DNA of 64,000 nt. Origin: Arenicola marina (taxonomy: Eukaryota; Annelida; Polychaeta; Arenicolidae). Numbering within the stretch: the first letter of the stretch is position 1; each line of letters starts with the position of its first letter. Below, in pieces: positions 46,463 to 59,204 of the stretch. A program made the translations under genes and the position numbers. Where the stretch lies: positions 16,995,911 to 17,059,910 of the forward strand of contig OZ025256.1 in NCBI GenBank assembly GCA_964019135.1. Reading direction: 5' to 3'. The notes under the pieces are model-generated. The model was given only the letters and a program-made list of their open reading frames with translations, did not search any database and had not been told where the DNA came from.

Positions 46463-47120
46463 CAAGTCCTACACGGTATATTCGCTTCAATCAATGAGTG
46501 TCTCTTAAGATGCATGCCTGTGATTGATCCCCACTTTCCTACCTTTTCACTACTTTTTTTAGCATCTCCCTACTTTCCGATTATAAAGTAGGTATTATAC
46601 TGTACAATACCTACTCTGTGGCACTGGAATGCCTGTTTTCTGGCCTGGTCTCAAAGTGATTCATCCTGTGTTAAGGGTAAAATTATCTCGGTTAGTAAAT
46701 ATGCAGAAAAGGCGTAGCTAATTTTCATCAGAATGCGTTACTTTTTTCCTGGAGTCCCTACCTTTCCCTACTTTTTCCCATAATTTCCTGGCACAAGTGG
46801 TCCTATTTTATGCCTATTTTTTTATTAGGGGGCATTCACAGGTCTGAAGATGTTTTGTTTTGCTCCTGCGATCTACGGCGTGTCGGCCAGGTGATCGGAG
46901 GGTCGTGGGTTCACACCTCTGCCAGCGCAGCCGGAGCCTCCGAAGTTTCGGAAGGAAACCATACCGGAATATCTCACATGTATAAACATGAAAGCAATAT
47001 ATTCTATAATTGTTTGTAATACCAACCTGTTACCCATATCAAATAAGTATATTCTGTCTTGAATTTAAAGCCTGGGGGCTATCCGGAGAGAAGCAATTTG
47101 GTCACCGGAGGAGACTTTAT
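46463..47120. other. Intergenic, with a tRNA-like SINE fragment
   Basis: At about 46855-46990, GTCGGCCAGGTGATCGGAG and GGTCGTGGGTTCACACC resemble a SINE head on the plus strand. No gene recognised. Confidence 0.4.
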
Positions 47121-47350
47121 ATCCCTGCGCGCCTGTTTGCCGTTCGGTATTTTGTGTGTGATGTCAACCGCGGCTCACTATCACGTCCGCGCTCGATGTA
47201 AATAAACCGCGCAGTTTTATGTTGAAATTGTTGTTTTACAGACTCTCAGAGATATAAAACCTATATGCATCATAGTTTTGAGATACTTTTAGTCTTGATT
47301 CTAGAATGTGAAAAATCTAAGATGGCGCATGTAAGTATATTGCTTTAAAG
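47121..47350 (-). mobile_element. Dispersed about 215-bp repeat, copy 2
   Basis: Minus-strand homologue of 3400-3620, with the same blocks in the same order (TTACATGCGCCAT, ATAAAACTGCGCGGTTTA, GCGCAGGGATA). Confidence 0.55.
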
Positions 47351-47749
47351 TAAATGTTAAGTAAATAAATATATAAATAAATATACATAAAGCGTCCTGT
47401 AAATAGAAAAACATATATTAACACCAACAAGAACACGTGTAATTTTGTACAACATAAATGTAACAACGTAAAGTCACTCTTTCAATAAGATGTAAATAAG
47501 CAAACCAGCTGTGGGATGGGAGGGGGGCGGGTGGTAATGTTCCAAAAAGTCCTAGAATCACAGAATACCGTCGAAGATTTTTCTTTAAAAAAAGTGATGT
47601 TTTACGATTTAGTTATCCGGGCTTTATAACCACTGCAATCCGGCTTCAAAACACCTTAAACAATACGATATGCGGCACTATATAAACACAAAAAGAAATA
47701 TGTGAAACAAAAAGTAAGACACTAAAAAGTCTTCCAATACTCCCATGTG

Positions 47750-50700
47750 GCGAGCCAAAGCGGCCGGTGGTTTTAATCCAACTTTTACAAATGTCTGCGC
47801 AGAATAAAGATCTCGTGTATTCACAAGAAGTATTCCCCGGAGACGTGGCCCCTCTCCCCCTTCACCCTTCCCATTGTCGCGATATAAAGTGCAGAGTAGA
47901 GGGTTATTCCCGGAGACGTGGCCCCTCTCTCCCTTGACCCTTCCCATTGTCGTATTATAACCTACAGAGTAGAGGGTTACTCCCGCAGACGTGGCCCCTC
48001 TCTCCCTTGACCCTTCCCCATTGTCGCGATATAACTTACAGAGTAGAGGGTTATTCCCGGAGACGTGGCCCCTCTCTCCCTTGACCCTTCCCATTGTCGC
48101 GATATAAACTGCAGAGTAGAGGGCTATTCCCGGAGACGTGGCCCCTCTCTCCCTTGACCCTTCCCCATTGTCGCATTATAGCCTACAGAGTAGAGGGTTA
48201 CTCCCGCAGACGTGGCCCCTCTCTCCTTTGACCCTTCCCATTGTCGCATTATAACCTACAGAGTAGAGGGTTACTCCTGCAGACGTGGCCCCTCTCTCCC
48301 TTGACCCTTCCCATTGTCGCATTATAACCTACAGAGTAGAGGGTTACTCCCGCAGACGTGGCCCCTCTCTCCTTTGACCCTTCCCATTGTCGCATTATAA
48401 CCTACAGAGTAGAGGGTTACTCCCGCAGACGTGGCCCCTCTCTCCTTTGACCCTTCCCATTGTCGCATTATAACCTACAGAGTAGAGGGTTACTCCCGCA
48501 GACGTGGCCCCTCTCTCCCTTGACCCTTCCCATTGTCGCATTATAACCTACAGAGTAGAGGGTTACTCCCGGAGACGTGGCCCCTCTCTCCTTTGACCCT
48601 TCCCATTGTCGCATTATAACCTACAGAGTAGAGGGTTACTCCCGCAGACGTGGCCCCTCTCTCCCTTGACCCTTCCCATTGTCGCATTATAACCTACAGA
48701 GTAGAGGGTTACTCCCGCAGACGTGGCCCCTCTCTCCTTTGACCCTTCCCATTGTCGCATTATAACCTACAGAGTAGAGGGTTACTCCCGGAGACGTGGC
48801 CCCTCTCTCCTTTGACCCTTCCCATTGTCGCATTATAACCTACAGAGTAGAGGGTTACTCCCGCAGACGTGGCCCCTCTCTCCTTTGACCCTTCCCATTG
48901 TCGCATTATAACCTACAGAGTAGAGGGTTACTCCCGCAGACGTGGCCCCTCTCTCCTTTGACCCTTCCCATTGTCGCATTATAACCTACAGAGTAGAGGG
49001 TTACTCCCGGAGACGTGGCCCCTCTCTCCCTTGACCCTTCCCATTGTCGCATTATAACCTACAGAGTAGAGGGTTACTCCCGCAGACGTGGCCCCTCTCT
49101 CCCTTGACCCTTCCCATTGTCGCATTATAACCTACAGAGTAGAGGGTTACTCCCGGAGACGTGGCCCCTCTCTCCCTTGACCCTTCCCATTGTCGCATTA
49201 TAACCTACAGAGTAGAGGGTTACTCCCGCAGACGTGGCCCCTCTCTCCCTTGACCCTTCCCATTGTCGCATTATAACCTACAGAGTAGAGGGTTACTCCC
49301 GGAGACGTGGCCCCTCTCTCCCTTGATCCTTCCCATTGTCGCATTATAACCTACAGAGTAGAGGGTTACTCCCGCAGACGTGGCCCCTCTCTCCCTTGAC
49401 CCTTCCCATTGTCGCATTATAACCTACAGAGTAGAGGGTTACTCCCGCAGACGTGGCCCCTCTCTCCTTTGACCCTTCCCATTGTCGCATTATAACCTAC
49501 AGAGTAGAGGGTTACTCCCGGAGACGTGGCCCCTCTCTCCTTTGACCCTTCCCATTGTCGCATTATAACCTACAGAGTAGAGGGTTACTCCCGCAGACGT
49601 GGCCCCTCTCTCCTTTGACCCTTCCCATTGTCGCATTATAACCTACAGAGTAGAGGGTTACTCCCGGAGACGTGGCCCCTCTCTCCTTTGACCCTTCCCA
49701 TTGTCGCATTATAACCTACAGAGTAGAGGGTTACTCCCGCAGACGTGGCCCCTCTCTCCTTTGACCCTTCCCATTGTCGCATTATAACCTACAGAGTAGA
49801 GGGTTACTCCCGCAGACGTGGCCCCTCTCTCCTTTGACCCTTCCCATTGTCGCATTATAACCTACAGAGTAGAGGGTTACTCCCGCAGACGTGGCCCCTC
49901 TCTCCCTTGACCCTTCCCATTGTCGCATTATAACCTACAGAGTAGAGGGTTACTCCCGGAGACGTGGCCCCTCTCTCCTTTGACCCTTCCCATTGTCGCA
50001 TTATAACCTACAGAGTAGAGGGTTACTCCCGCAGACGTGGCCCCTCTCTCCCTTGACCCTTCCCATTGTCGCATTATAACCTACAGAGTAGAGGGTTACT
50101 CCCGCAGACGTGGCCCCTCTCTCCTTTGACCCTTCCCATTGTCGCATTATAACCTACAGAGTAGAGGGTTACTCCCGGAGACGTGGCCCCTCTCTCCTTT
50201 GACCCTTCCCATTGTCGCATTATAACCTACAGAGTAGAGGGTTACTCCCGCAGACGTGGCCCCTCTCTCCTTTGACCCTTCCCATTGTCGCATTATAACC
50301 TACAGAGTAGAGGGTTACTCCCGCAGACGTGGCCCCTCTCTCCTTTGACCCTTCCCATTGTCGCATTATAACCTACAGAGTAGAGGGTTACTCCCGGAGA
50401 CGTGGCCCCTCTCTCCCTTGACCCTTCCCATTGTCGCATTATAACCTACAGAGTAGAGGGTTACTCCCGCAGACGTGGCCCCTCTCTCCCTTGACCCTTC
50501 CCATTGTCGCATTATAACCTACAGAGTAGAGGGTTACTCCCGGAGACGTGGCCCCTCTCTCCCTTGACCCTTCCCATTGTCGCATTATAACCTACAGAGT
50601 AGAGGGTTACTCCCGCAGACGTGGCCCCTCTCTCCCTTGACCCTTCCCATTGTCGCATTATAACCTACAGAGTAGAGGGTTACTCCCGGAGACGTGGCCC

Positions 50701-51480
50701 CTCTCTCCCTTGACCCTTCCCATTGTCGCATTATAACCTACAGAGTAGAGGGTTACTCCCGCAGACGTGGCCCCTCTCTCCCTTGACCCTTCCCATTGTC
50801 GCATTATAACCTACAGAGTAGAGGGTTACTCCCGCAGACGTGGCCCCTCTCTCCTTTGACCCTTCCCATTGTCGCATTATAACCTACAGAGTAGAGGGTT
50901 ACTCCCGGAGACGTGGCCCCTCTCTCCTTTGACCCTTCCCATTGTCGCATTATAACCTACAGAGTAGAGGGTTACTCCCGCAGACGTGGCCCCTCTCTCC
51001 TTTGACCCTTCCCATTGTCGCATTATAACCTACAGAGTAGAGGGTTACTCCCGCAGACGTGGCCCCTCTCTCCTTTGACCCTTCCCATTGTCGCATTATA
51101 ACCTACAGAGTAGAGGGTTACTCCCGCAGACGTGGCCCCTCTCTCCTTTGACCCTTCCCATTGTCGCATTATAACCTACAGGGTAGAGGGTTACTCCCGC
51201 AGACGTGGCCCCTCTCTCCTTTGACCCTTCCCATTGTCGCATTATAACCTACAGAGTAGAGGGTTACTCCCGCAGACGTGGCCCCTCTCTCCTTTGACCC
51301 TTCCCATTGTCGCATTATAACCTACAGAGTAGAGGGTTACTCCCGCAGACGTGGCCCCTCTCTCCTTTGACCCTTCCCATTGTCGCATTATAACCTACAG
51401 AGTAGAGGGTTACTCCCGCAGACGTGGCCCCTCTCTCCCTTGACCCTTCCCCTTGTCGCGATATAAACTACAGTGTTACA
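47750..51480 (-). repeat. 73-bp satellite derived from a SINE body (about 50 units)
   Basis: Minus-strand unit: GCGACAATGGGAAGGGTCAA, GGAGAGAGGGGCCACGTCT, GCGGGAGTAACCCTCTACTC. SINE A at 12335-12585 has CGGGTCAATGGGAGAAGG, GGAGAGCGGAGCCATGTG, CCCGGGGGTAACCCCCTACTC in the same order (plus/minus orientation adjusted). The left edge (47750-47830) continues into another piece of SINE body. Units vary mainly at GGAGAC/GCAGAC and CCCTTG/CCTTTG. Confidence 0.85.
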
Positions 51481-52560
51481 GATTACAGTGTCCTTTCAGT
51501 CAATCAAAATTTGAACCGTTTGAGGTGTCTGTGGTTAGGTGTCAGAGCGACACAGCTGAACTAGAAACTCATTCTGCATTCGACAGACAAGAATAATAAT
51601 TTGTATTATTTGTGTTATTTTCACACCAAGAAAACCAGACTGGAAAATTCAGATCTGGTTCCAGTCAAGAACCCAATGGGATAATAGTGCATTCTTTGTA
51701 ATAAACGTTTACGAGGAATAAGTTATACTTCGATTCAAACAGTATCGTATGTGAAATAGCAGGCGATATAATTATGTTGTGTAGACCTGTATCCTGTTCA
51801 TTAAGAAGTATTTTTTATGTAAATCTATAGTTGTTCATGTGTATTTTTGGTTTGCACGTTGTAACATTTGTCAATGGCGCAAGGAGAACAACACATATTA
51901 CACACGTAACACGCAAGCAGCGGGATATATTATTGTTCCCGTGTGGTTCATTAGGGTGGTGTGGGGGTGGGGGGGGGGGCCAAGGGGCATTTCCTTTTCT
52001 CGGGAATGAGCCTTTCATTTCACCGTGAACTGGATTTGATGAAAATAATTCTTGGAGAACTTGGAATGAGGTATCAGCCGACCATTGTGATCAAGGATTT
52101 TTATTAAACGTTCACTTTTTAATTCATCGTGACCTGGGAATAAAGAGATTTATTTCTCGTCATCTGGGAACACGACCCTCCTTACACGCACTGGTACAAT
52201 AATGACCCGCCCCGAGAAAATAATGACCTCCTGCTCATACCCCGCTGGTCTTACCGGCAAAATTACCGGCAAAACACGATGAAATAAAGTATGCATCAAG
52301 CAGTCACATTAGCATTAAGCCCCAACCATGCGTAGGCCTACCGTGTTGGCTGTTTTCTTCGCTAAACCAGTTATAGACGTTATAAACTGTGACGTGGCCT
52401 ACACAACTGAAGCGTCGGAGCTTAAATGTCACCCGCAGTGTGTCACACCTCGTGCGTGACAATCTAGACGGGCGGGCCGTTGTCATGCAGCGAAACTTTA
52501 ACGAAGCTATTTGCATTCACTAACACAAGATCTCGGCGTTCTTTGGATCCCTAACTTAAT
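51481..52560. other. Intergenic, nothing recognised
   Basis: Mixed unique sequence with a G-run at 51966-51979. Confidence 0.4.
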
Positions 52561-52569
52561 TAAACCTTT

Positions 52570-54140
52570 GATTATAATCATATCACTATTTCCATCTCTC
52601 CATTATAACGATGTCACACTATTTCCATCTCTCCATTATAACGATATCAAACTATTTCCATCTCTCCATTATAACGATGTCACACTATTTCCATCTCTCC
52701 ATTATAACGATGTCACACTATTTCCCTCTCTCCATTATAATGATATCAAACTATTTCCATCTCTCCATTATAACGATATCAAACTATTTCCATCTCTCCA
52801 TTATAACGATATCAAACTATTTCCATCTCTCCATTATAACGATATCAAATTATTTCCATCTCTCCATTATAACGATGTCACACTATTTCCCTCTCTCCAT
52901 TATAATGATATCAAACTATTTCCATCTCTCCATTATAACGATATCAAACTATTTCCATCTCTCCATTATAACGATATCAAATTATTTCCATCTCTCCATT
53001 ATAACGATGTCACACTATTTCCATCTCTCCATTATAATGATATCAAACTATTTCCATCTCTCCATTATAACGATATCACACTATTTCCATCTCTCCATTT
53101 GAATGATATCATACTATTTCGCTCTCTCCATTATGACGATGTCACACTATTTCCATCTCTCCATTATAACGATGTCACACTATTTCCATCTCTCCATTAT
53201 AACGATATCAAACTATTTCGCTCTCTCCATTATGACGATGTCACACTATTTCCATCTCTCCATTATAACGATGTCACACTATTTCCATCTCTCCATTATA
53301 ACGATATCAAACTATTTCCATCTCTCCATTATAACGATGTCACACTATTTCCATCTCTCCATTATAACGATATCAAACTATTTCCATCTCTCCATTATAA
53401 CGATGTCACACTATTTCCATCTCTCCATTATAACGATATCAAACTATTTCCATCTCTCCATTATAACGATGTCACACTATTTCCCTCTCTCCAATTATAA
53501 TGATATCATACTATTTCGCTCTCTCCATTATGACGATGTCACACTATTTCCATCTCTCCATTATAACGATATCAAACTATTTCCATCTCTCCATTATAAC
53601 GATATCAAACTATTTTCATCTCTCCATTATAACGATGTCACACTATTTCCATCTCTCCATTATAACGATATCAAATCATTTCCATCTCTCCATTATAACG
53701 ATGTCACGCTATTTCCCTCTCTCCATTATAACGATATCAAACTATTTCCATCTCTCCATTATAACGATGTCACACTATTTCCCTCTCTCCATTATAATGA
53801 TATCAAACTATTTCCATCTCTCCATTATAACGATGTCACACTATTTCCATCTCTCCATTATGACAATGTCACACTATTTCCATCTCTCCATTATGACGAT
53901 GTCACACTATTTCCATCTCTCCATTATGACGATATCAAACTATTTCCATCTCTCCATTATGACGATGTCATACTATTTCCATCTCTCCATTATAACGATA
54001 TCAAACTATTTCCATCTCTCTTCATTATAACGATGTCACACTATTTCCATCTCTCCATTATAACGATGTCACACTATTTCCCTCTCTCCATTATAATGAT
54101 ATCATACTATTTTCATCTCTCCATTATAATGATATCATTC
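52570..54140 (+). repeat. 33-bp minisatellite (about 47 units, two alternating forms)
   Basis: Unit CTATTTCCATCTCTCCATTA followed by TAACGATGTCACA or TAACGATATCAAA. The open frames it creates in several phases are repeat translations (LFPSLHYNDVT). Confidence 0.92.
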
Positions 54141-55354
54141 TCGTTGTGTCACTCTACTAAACACAAACACAGATGGACGGACAAGAAATCCAACATGTGT
54201 AACATTACAACTTTTTAATCCGAAATAAATATATACTGGTGTCGTCACATCACCTCAATATAAATACTAGACGGAAAATCGTGGTTATGGGACCAATTCG
54301 ACTATTTTAAGACCTATTTCATGACGTTGGTGTGGCACGCCGTCAGTCATTTGGCGTATCGAGGCCTTATAATGGGCTTGGCCATGTTAAAGTATGATTA
54401 TTTGCTAGCGTCCAAACCACTGCTTCGATTTTGCTGCAATTTGGCAAACGTGATGTCAGTAATATGGATACATATTCTACCGCATATGAGTCATCTACCT
54501 ACATTCATGTAGTCACAGCGACTTATTTGCACTTTCGGCAATGTCAAAATTGATCATCCAATAACTCGAAAACTATCAATGAAGTTAAATCTGAGGCCAT
54601 ATTACCTTTGCGCCTGTCTCTGAAGAATACTCTAAAACAAACCGCGAATCTCTAGACCAAATATTAACGAAGTTACGCGGGAAAACATGTTTCGTAACCT
54701 TAACCTTGATGTGACCTTGAACGTGGAAGCGTGACCTTGATCAATATAGTTCTTTACGCCCAAATACTAATGTCATGTCTCACGTAAGGTGTCCATTGTC
54801 TGACATGTCCCCTTCATGGAGAAATTGAGGAGGCCATGTTCCCGCCCAAATACTCCCGTAGGGTCCCATGTTAAAATGTGCAAATTTTTAGCAGAAAAAC
54901 TGTTTGGGCGATTTGCACAAATGAAAGACCATAAAGAAGTACCTATAGGCCCAATACGTGAAATAATTTTCAGCGTGGTTAATTGAAAACTGCGAACGTT
55001 ATAGCACTTTTCCCGATTTTTGGTCCTATCCTTCAATGGTTAAGCGAAATTTGAAAAATTCCTGTGACCTTGACCTTTGACCTACATGGCCCATCTACGA
55101 ACTTGACGTCTGACGATGGCCATTCCGCATCTTTTTGTGAATTTTGAAGTCGATATCTTAAGGCATCGGAAAGATAATGCCTTACGTTACAAACAGACAG
55201 ACATAATTACAGACATACATACAGAGTAACCAAACGCACCGATATTAGACGAAATTTTTCAATTTTCGTTATAATATAAGACAATATCTTAATAAAGACA
55301 ATATTGTTAAATGAGTACGCCATACAATATCCCATTGCAGCAGGTGCAGGCGTG
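54141..55354. other. Intergenic; possible old interspersed repeat
   Basis: Contains repeated TGACCTTGA words (54700-54745, 55065-55085) and a CAGACAGACATA..ACATACATACAGA tail (55190-55225), suggestive of an old transposable element, not classified. Confidence 0.35.
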
Positions 55355-55360
55355 TTTATT
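55355..55360 (-). terminator. AATAAA overlapping the sulfotransferase stop codon
   Basis: The minus strand reads TGC AAA TAA ACA, so the TAA stop lies within AATAAA. It is the only canonical signal seen nearby and implies a 3' UTR of a few tens of bases, if used. Confidence 0.5.
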
Positions 55361-56669
55361 TGCACATTGACATAGTTCCGGGAAGGGCGCATCCCTTCGT
55401 CAGATTGGGCAAAGCCAGTTCTTCGCACATTTCATCAATCTCGCGGATGTCAGTCTCCGTGAAAGGCCTGACGTAAAAGTGGATAAAAGCACCCTTACAA
55501 ACGGGGGAATGGGCTTGCGAATCCCTGTCGAACGCCAACATAGCCGGTTGCAAGAGCGACAAGGAGAGACCGCAGAAATTAAACAGCTCATTGAGAGTAG
55601 CGTCCGTGTTAGACGTAATGTCTTCGTATCGAATCGCGCTGATGTCGTAGCCACGCTGACGCAAGAAGAGGTATTCCCTCATGGCCAACAGCGGCGTGAG
55701 GGATACCTCGGCGTACATCCCCGTGGGCTTGGCGGCGAAGATCTTCGGTACCAGGGGAGGTTGGTTCGGGTTCAAGATGCCGTGGTTGGCCAGGAAGTTC
55801 ATCCACAGGCGCTGGGCGTGGATGGCTTTGGACAGGCCGGCGAGGATGCCCACCGGGAGGGTGACGAAGAGCTTGATGTAGGACGCGCAGGTCGCCTGGA
55901 TGCCGCGATACAAGAAGACGAAGCGTGCGCCGGGGCAGGACTCGGCCAACGCCGGGATCAGGGTCGTCTGGTACGGCTGCATCTTGATCACGTGGGCCTC
56001 CACGGAGTGACCCGTCGGCTTGCACAGCAAGGTCAAGGTCGTTAATATCAGCTGGGAGGCCATGGCGTCGCCAGGTCTCGTGGCGAACTTGAGCAAGTCC
56101 GCCAGCGCGTTGGGCTCGGAGTAGGCTACACATTTGCCCGTGGCTTGAAAGATCTGACAGACCAGAGTCGACCCGCATCGCGCAGTATTGGGGATGAAGA
56201 TCACTCTCTCCCGAGGCCTACTTCTCAGCGTTGCCGCCAGGTGGTGCGCGGCGTGAATCGGTAAAACCATGACCTTCTGGGCTTTCCGGAACTGCGCTTC
56301 CCTGGAGAAGGAATAGTCTCTGACATCCCACGCAGTGTCTCCCTCCGCGCATTGGACAAACACGAACTCACGCGGAGTGATACAATAGAGGGACACCTCA
56401 CTTCTCAGTAAGGTGTTCGGGTCGTCAAACCCCTCGTGGAAGAGGACGAAATCAGACAGGAAGTTACAACACCCGATGACGTCCAACTTCCGGCGTCCCC
56501 AGATAGAGAGCACGTGAACGGACATCCCATAATTGTCTTCCTTCCGGCTCTCCAGCAGGCGGTCATGCGTCCCGTCAGCCCACCACAGGACGTTCCGGAA
56601 CCCGTGGATGCAGATCCGGAGCAAGACGAAGAGCGGGTACACCAGGATCTGGAGGAGAGGGAGCATCAT
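55356..56669 (-). CDS. PAPS-dependent sulfotransferase-like protein (437 aa), intronless coding region
   Basis: Transfers sulfonate from PAPS to an acceptor that I cannot name. The PAPS 5'-phosphosulfate loop FIPNTARCGSTLVCQIF lies at about residues 158-174 and the 3'-phosphate block ARFVFLYRGIQATCASYIK at about 250-268. A hydrophobic N-terminus (LPLLQILVYPLFVLLRICI, residues 3-21) suggests a signal anchor. I chose the ATG at 56669 because the context GCCGCCATGATG is a strong Kozak match; the open frame continues 30 codons further up to 56759 (MRGGGTVYV), and AG acceptors (GACTGCAG) just upstream suggest a spliced leader. Family members like this are expanded in marine invertebrates (recollection). 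No damage seen. Confidence 0.85.
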   Translation of the reverse strand: MMLPLLQILVYPLFVLLRICIHGFRNVLWWADGTHDRLLESRKEDNYGMSVHVLSIWGRRKLDVIGCCNFLSDFVLFHEGFDDPNTLLRSEVSLYCITPREFVFVQCAEGDTAWDVRDYSFSREAQFRKAQKVMVLPIHAAHHLAATLRSRPRERVIFIPNTARCGSTLVCQIFQATGKCVAYSEPNALADLLKFATRPGDAMASQLILTTLTLLCKPTGHSVEAHVIKMQPYQTTLIPALAESCPGARFVFLYRGIQATCASYIKLFVTLPVGILAGLSKAIHAQRLWMNFLANHGILNPNQPPLVPKIFAAKPTGMYAEVSLTPLLAMREYLFLRQRGYDISAIRYEDITSNTDATLNELFNFCGLSLSLLQPAMLAFDRDSQAHSPVCKGAFIHFYVRPFTETDIREIDEMCEELALPNLTKGCALPGTMSMCK

Positions 56670-56769
56670 GGCGGCGTCGTCGTGGCTGCAGTCGATCGCC
56701 CAGTATAACCCTGACAACAGACGATATTCAGACACGTATACAGTACCTCCGCCTCTCAATTTGTCGCCC

Positions 56770-57765
56770 TCAGGTCATTTTGCCATCCAGTCATTTCGCC
56801 CTCATGTCATTTCGCCCTCATATCACTTCGCCCTCATGTCACTTCGCCCTCATGTTAATTCGCCCTCATGTCACTTCGCCCTCATGTCACTTCGCCCTCA
56901 TGTCATTTCGCCCTCATGTCATTTCGCCCTCATGTCATGTCAACCTTATGTCACTTCGCCCCCGTGTCATTTCACCCTCGTGTCATTTCACCCTCGTGCT
57001 ATTGCGCCCTCATGTCATTTCATCTTATATCAGATCGCCCTTATGTCAGCTCGCCCCTCATGTCATGTCAACCTAATGTCACTTCGCCCTCATGTCATTT
57101 CGCCATCATATCAGATCGCTTCTCATGTCTTTTCAAACTCATGTCACTTCGCCCTCATGTCATTTCGCCATCATGTTATTTCGCCATCATGTCATTTCGC
57201 CATCATGTTATTTCGCTATCATGTTATTTCGCCCTCATGTCATTTCACCCTCGTGCTATTGCGCTCTCATGTCATTTCATCTTATATCAGATCGCCCTTA
57301 TGTAGCTCGCCCCTCATGTCATGTCAACCTAATGTCACTTCGCCCCATGTCATTTCACCCTCGTGTCATTTCGCCATCCTGTTATTTCGCCATCATGTTA
57401 TTTCAACCTCATGTCACTTCGCACTCATGTCATTTCGCCATCATGTTATTTCGCCATCATGTTATTTCGCCATCATGTTATTTCAACCTCATGTCACTTC
57501 GCACTCATGTCATTTCGCCATCATGTTATTTCGCCATCATGTTATTTCGCCATCATGTAATTTCGCCATCATGTTATTTCGCCATCATGTTATTTCAACC
57601 TCGTGTCATTTCGCCTTGATGTCATTTCGCCTTGATGTCATTTCGCCTTCATGTCATTTCGCTATCATGTTATTTCAATCTCGTGTCACTTTGCCATCAT
57701 GTTATTTCAACCTCGTATCACTTTGCCATCATGTTATTTCAACCTCGTGTCACTTTGCCATCACA
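56770..57765 (+). repeat. 16-bp minisatellite upstream of the sulfotransferase
   Basis: Unit TCATTTCGCCCTCATG with common variants (CGCCATCATGTTA, CAACCTCGTG). About 60 units starting some 100 bases from the chosen start codon, so it lies in the promoter or leader of that gene. Confidence 0.9.
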
Positions 57766-58629
57766 TTTTTTCTGCATTTACAACAAACGTTTTACGGTGA
57801 ACGTACCTCACTTCAGGATTGACAACAGTGCGCACTCGTGACCAATTAATTAGCCAATCACGTCGTACCGGATGGCGAAAGTTTCCGATATATCACGATT
57901 GGTACGCAGCCCCGGCTTTCAACTGGGTATCCTTGTGTCTTAATTATCTTTTCTATACATGTCAATAAAACCTCTCATCCTTTCAATTCTCAGTGAAACC
58001 GTGGCTGCCGCATTGCATGCTACTCTACGTACCCCAGAAACCAGACGTACTTATATACCCTGGTATGCCAAGCATGTACGGGGGGGTGGGGAGGTGGGGG
58101 AGAACGCGGGGGTAGCAAGGAGAGGCTGTGGAAAGTTACCACACCTATGGGTCTATGGGCTTGACTGCCAGTCCCATCAGCTTCTAATAACCGTAAGTTG
58201 AAACGCCAAAACGAGACATCACACCTCGAAGTGAAAAAAACGACTTGATATCCGAGATATCCAGCCGCAGAGAGAACGGTTTGCGCGTTAGATCAATAAT
58301 CACAAGAATGTTTTTAATGACATTTGATGTAATTTAAATAACGATCATGCTCCAAACATGAAATGGTCGATTATGTGAGGTTGTGTATGGCGTGGGCAGA
58401 CGTGTGAGCCACGCTATAGGCCAATACGAGTTATTATAACAGGAAAAGCCTACGTTTTTAGTGCGTGCACGGAAGGTTGACATGGGACCTGGGTCCACTT
58501 TACACACATGTGTGGTCTAATGGGATGGGTTGGGCGACAGCAGGTGACCTAGTTACGCGGATAATGCTTTATAAGGAAGTTGCAGTCTTTGTAAAACGTT
58601 GCTCACTCATCGCCTCAGAATGAATGAGT
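57766..58629. other. Intergenic, nothing recognised
   Basis: A G-rich stretch at 58078-58110; no coding signal. Confidence 0.4.
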
Positions 58630-58805
58630 GAATGAGACCGCTTTTGTGCACACACTGGCTAAACTGGGCAAAGGAACATTGCGGGACGACCAATGATGAA
58701 TGGATGAAATTGTCCCTAGATTAGGTGCCCTGCAGGCCCGGGATTCGAACCCAGGACCGCTTGATCTTTGGTTGTGTGCGCTAATCACTACTCCATCGAG
58801 ACGTG
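58630..58805 (-). mobile_element. SINE family B, near full length
   Basis: Minus-strand head GATGGAGTAGTGATTAGCGC, B box GGGTTCGAATCCCGG, body and tail GCCCAGTTTAGCC..GTGTGCACAAAAGCGG. Same family as 16600-16760. Confidence 0.72.
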
Positions 58806-59204
58806 CCCACTGTTTTAATGATGGCTGTTAATGATATCAAGGACAGTGTACATACACTACCCCTGATGTTACTCCTTCTTGACCTACTTGCCAATCTCCT
58901 ATCGGTAAATTGTGGATTGATCGTGCCATCCAAATTGGTATATCGCTGCCGTTCTCGACCTTTTCGTCTCGAAGATAGATATATGACAAAAAAAAGCAAG
59001 ATTTAACACCAATCATACTCATACTTTTAAATAAACTTTTCTCTTCTGTATTCAGTTAGGTTACGACAATATGTTTGCGGCCCATTGTGACATTAGGTCT
59101 GAGATGATCCCATCTCGCACTCTTGAGACTGGCGAATTGCTTTAGCCTGCACTCGAACCCATGTCATATCCCTATCAGAATGATACAGGCATACTCACCG
59201 AATG
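58806..59204. other. Intergenic, nothing recognised
   Basis: No gene or repeat recognised. Confidence 0.4.

Noticed and set aside
52511-54218. Open frames with LFPSLHYNDVT / YFHLSIITM repeats
   Set aside because: 33-bp array read in different phases; no unique coding sequence.
55400-56178. Other long frames over the sulfotransferase (both strands)
   Set aside because: Shadows of the real gene caused by GC-rich codons; no domain in those frames.
56533-57822. 429-codon plus-strand open frame
   Set aside because: Starts antisense to the sulfotransferase and continues in the 16-bp array; no domain.
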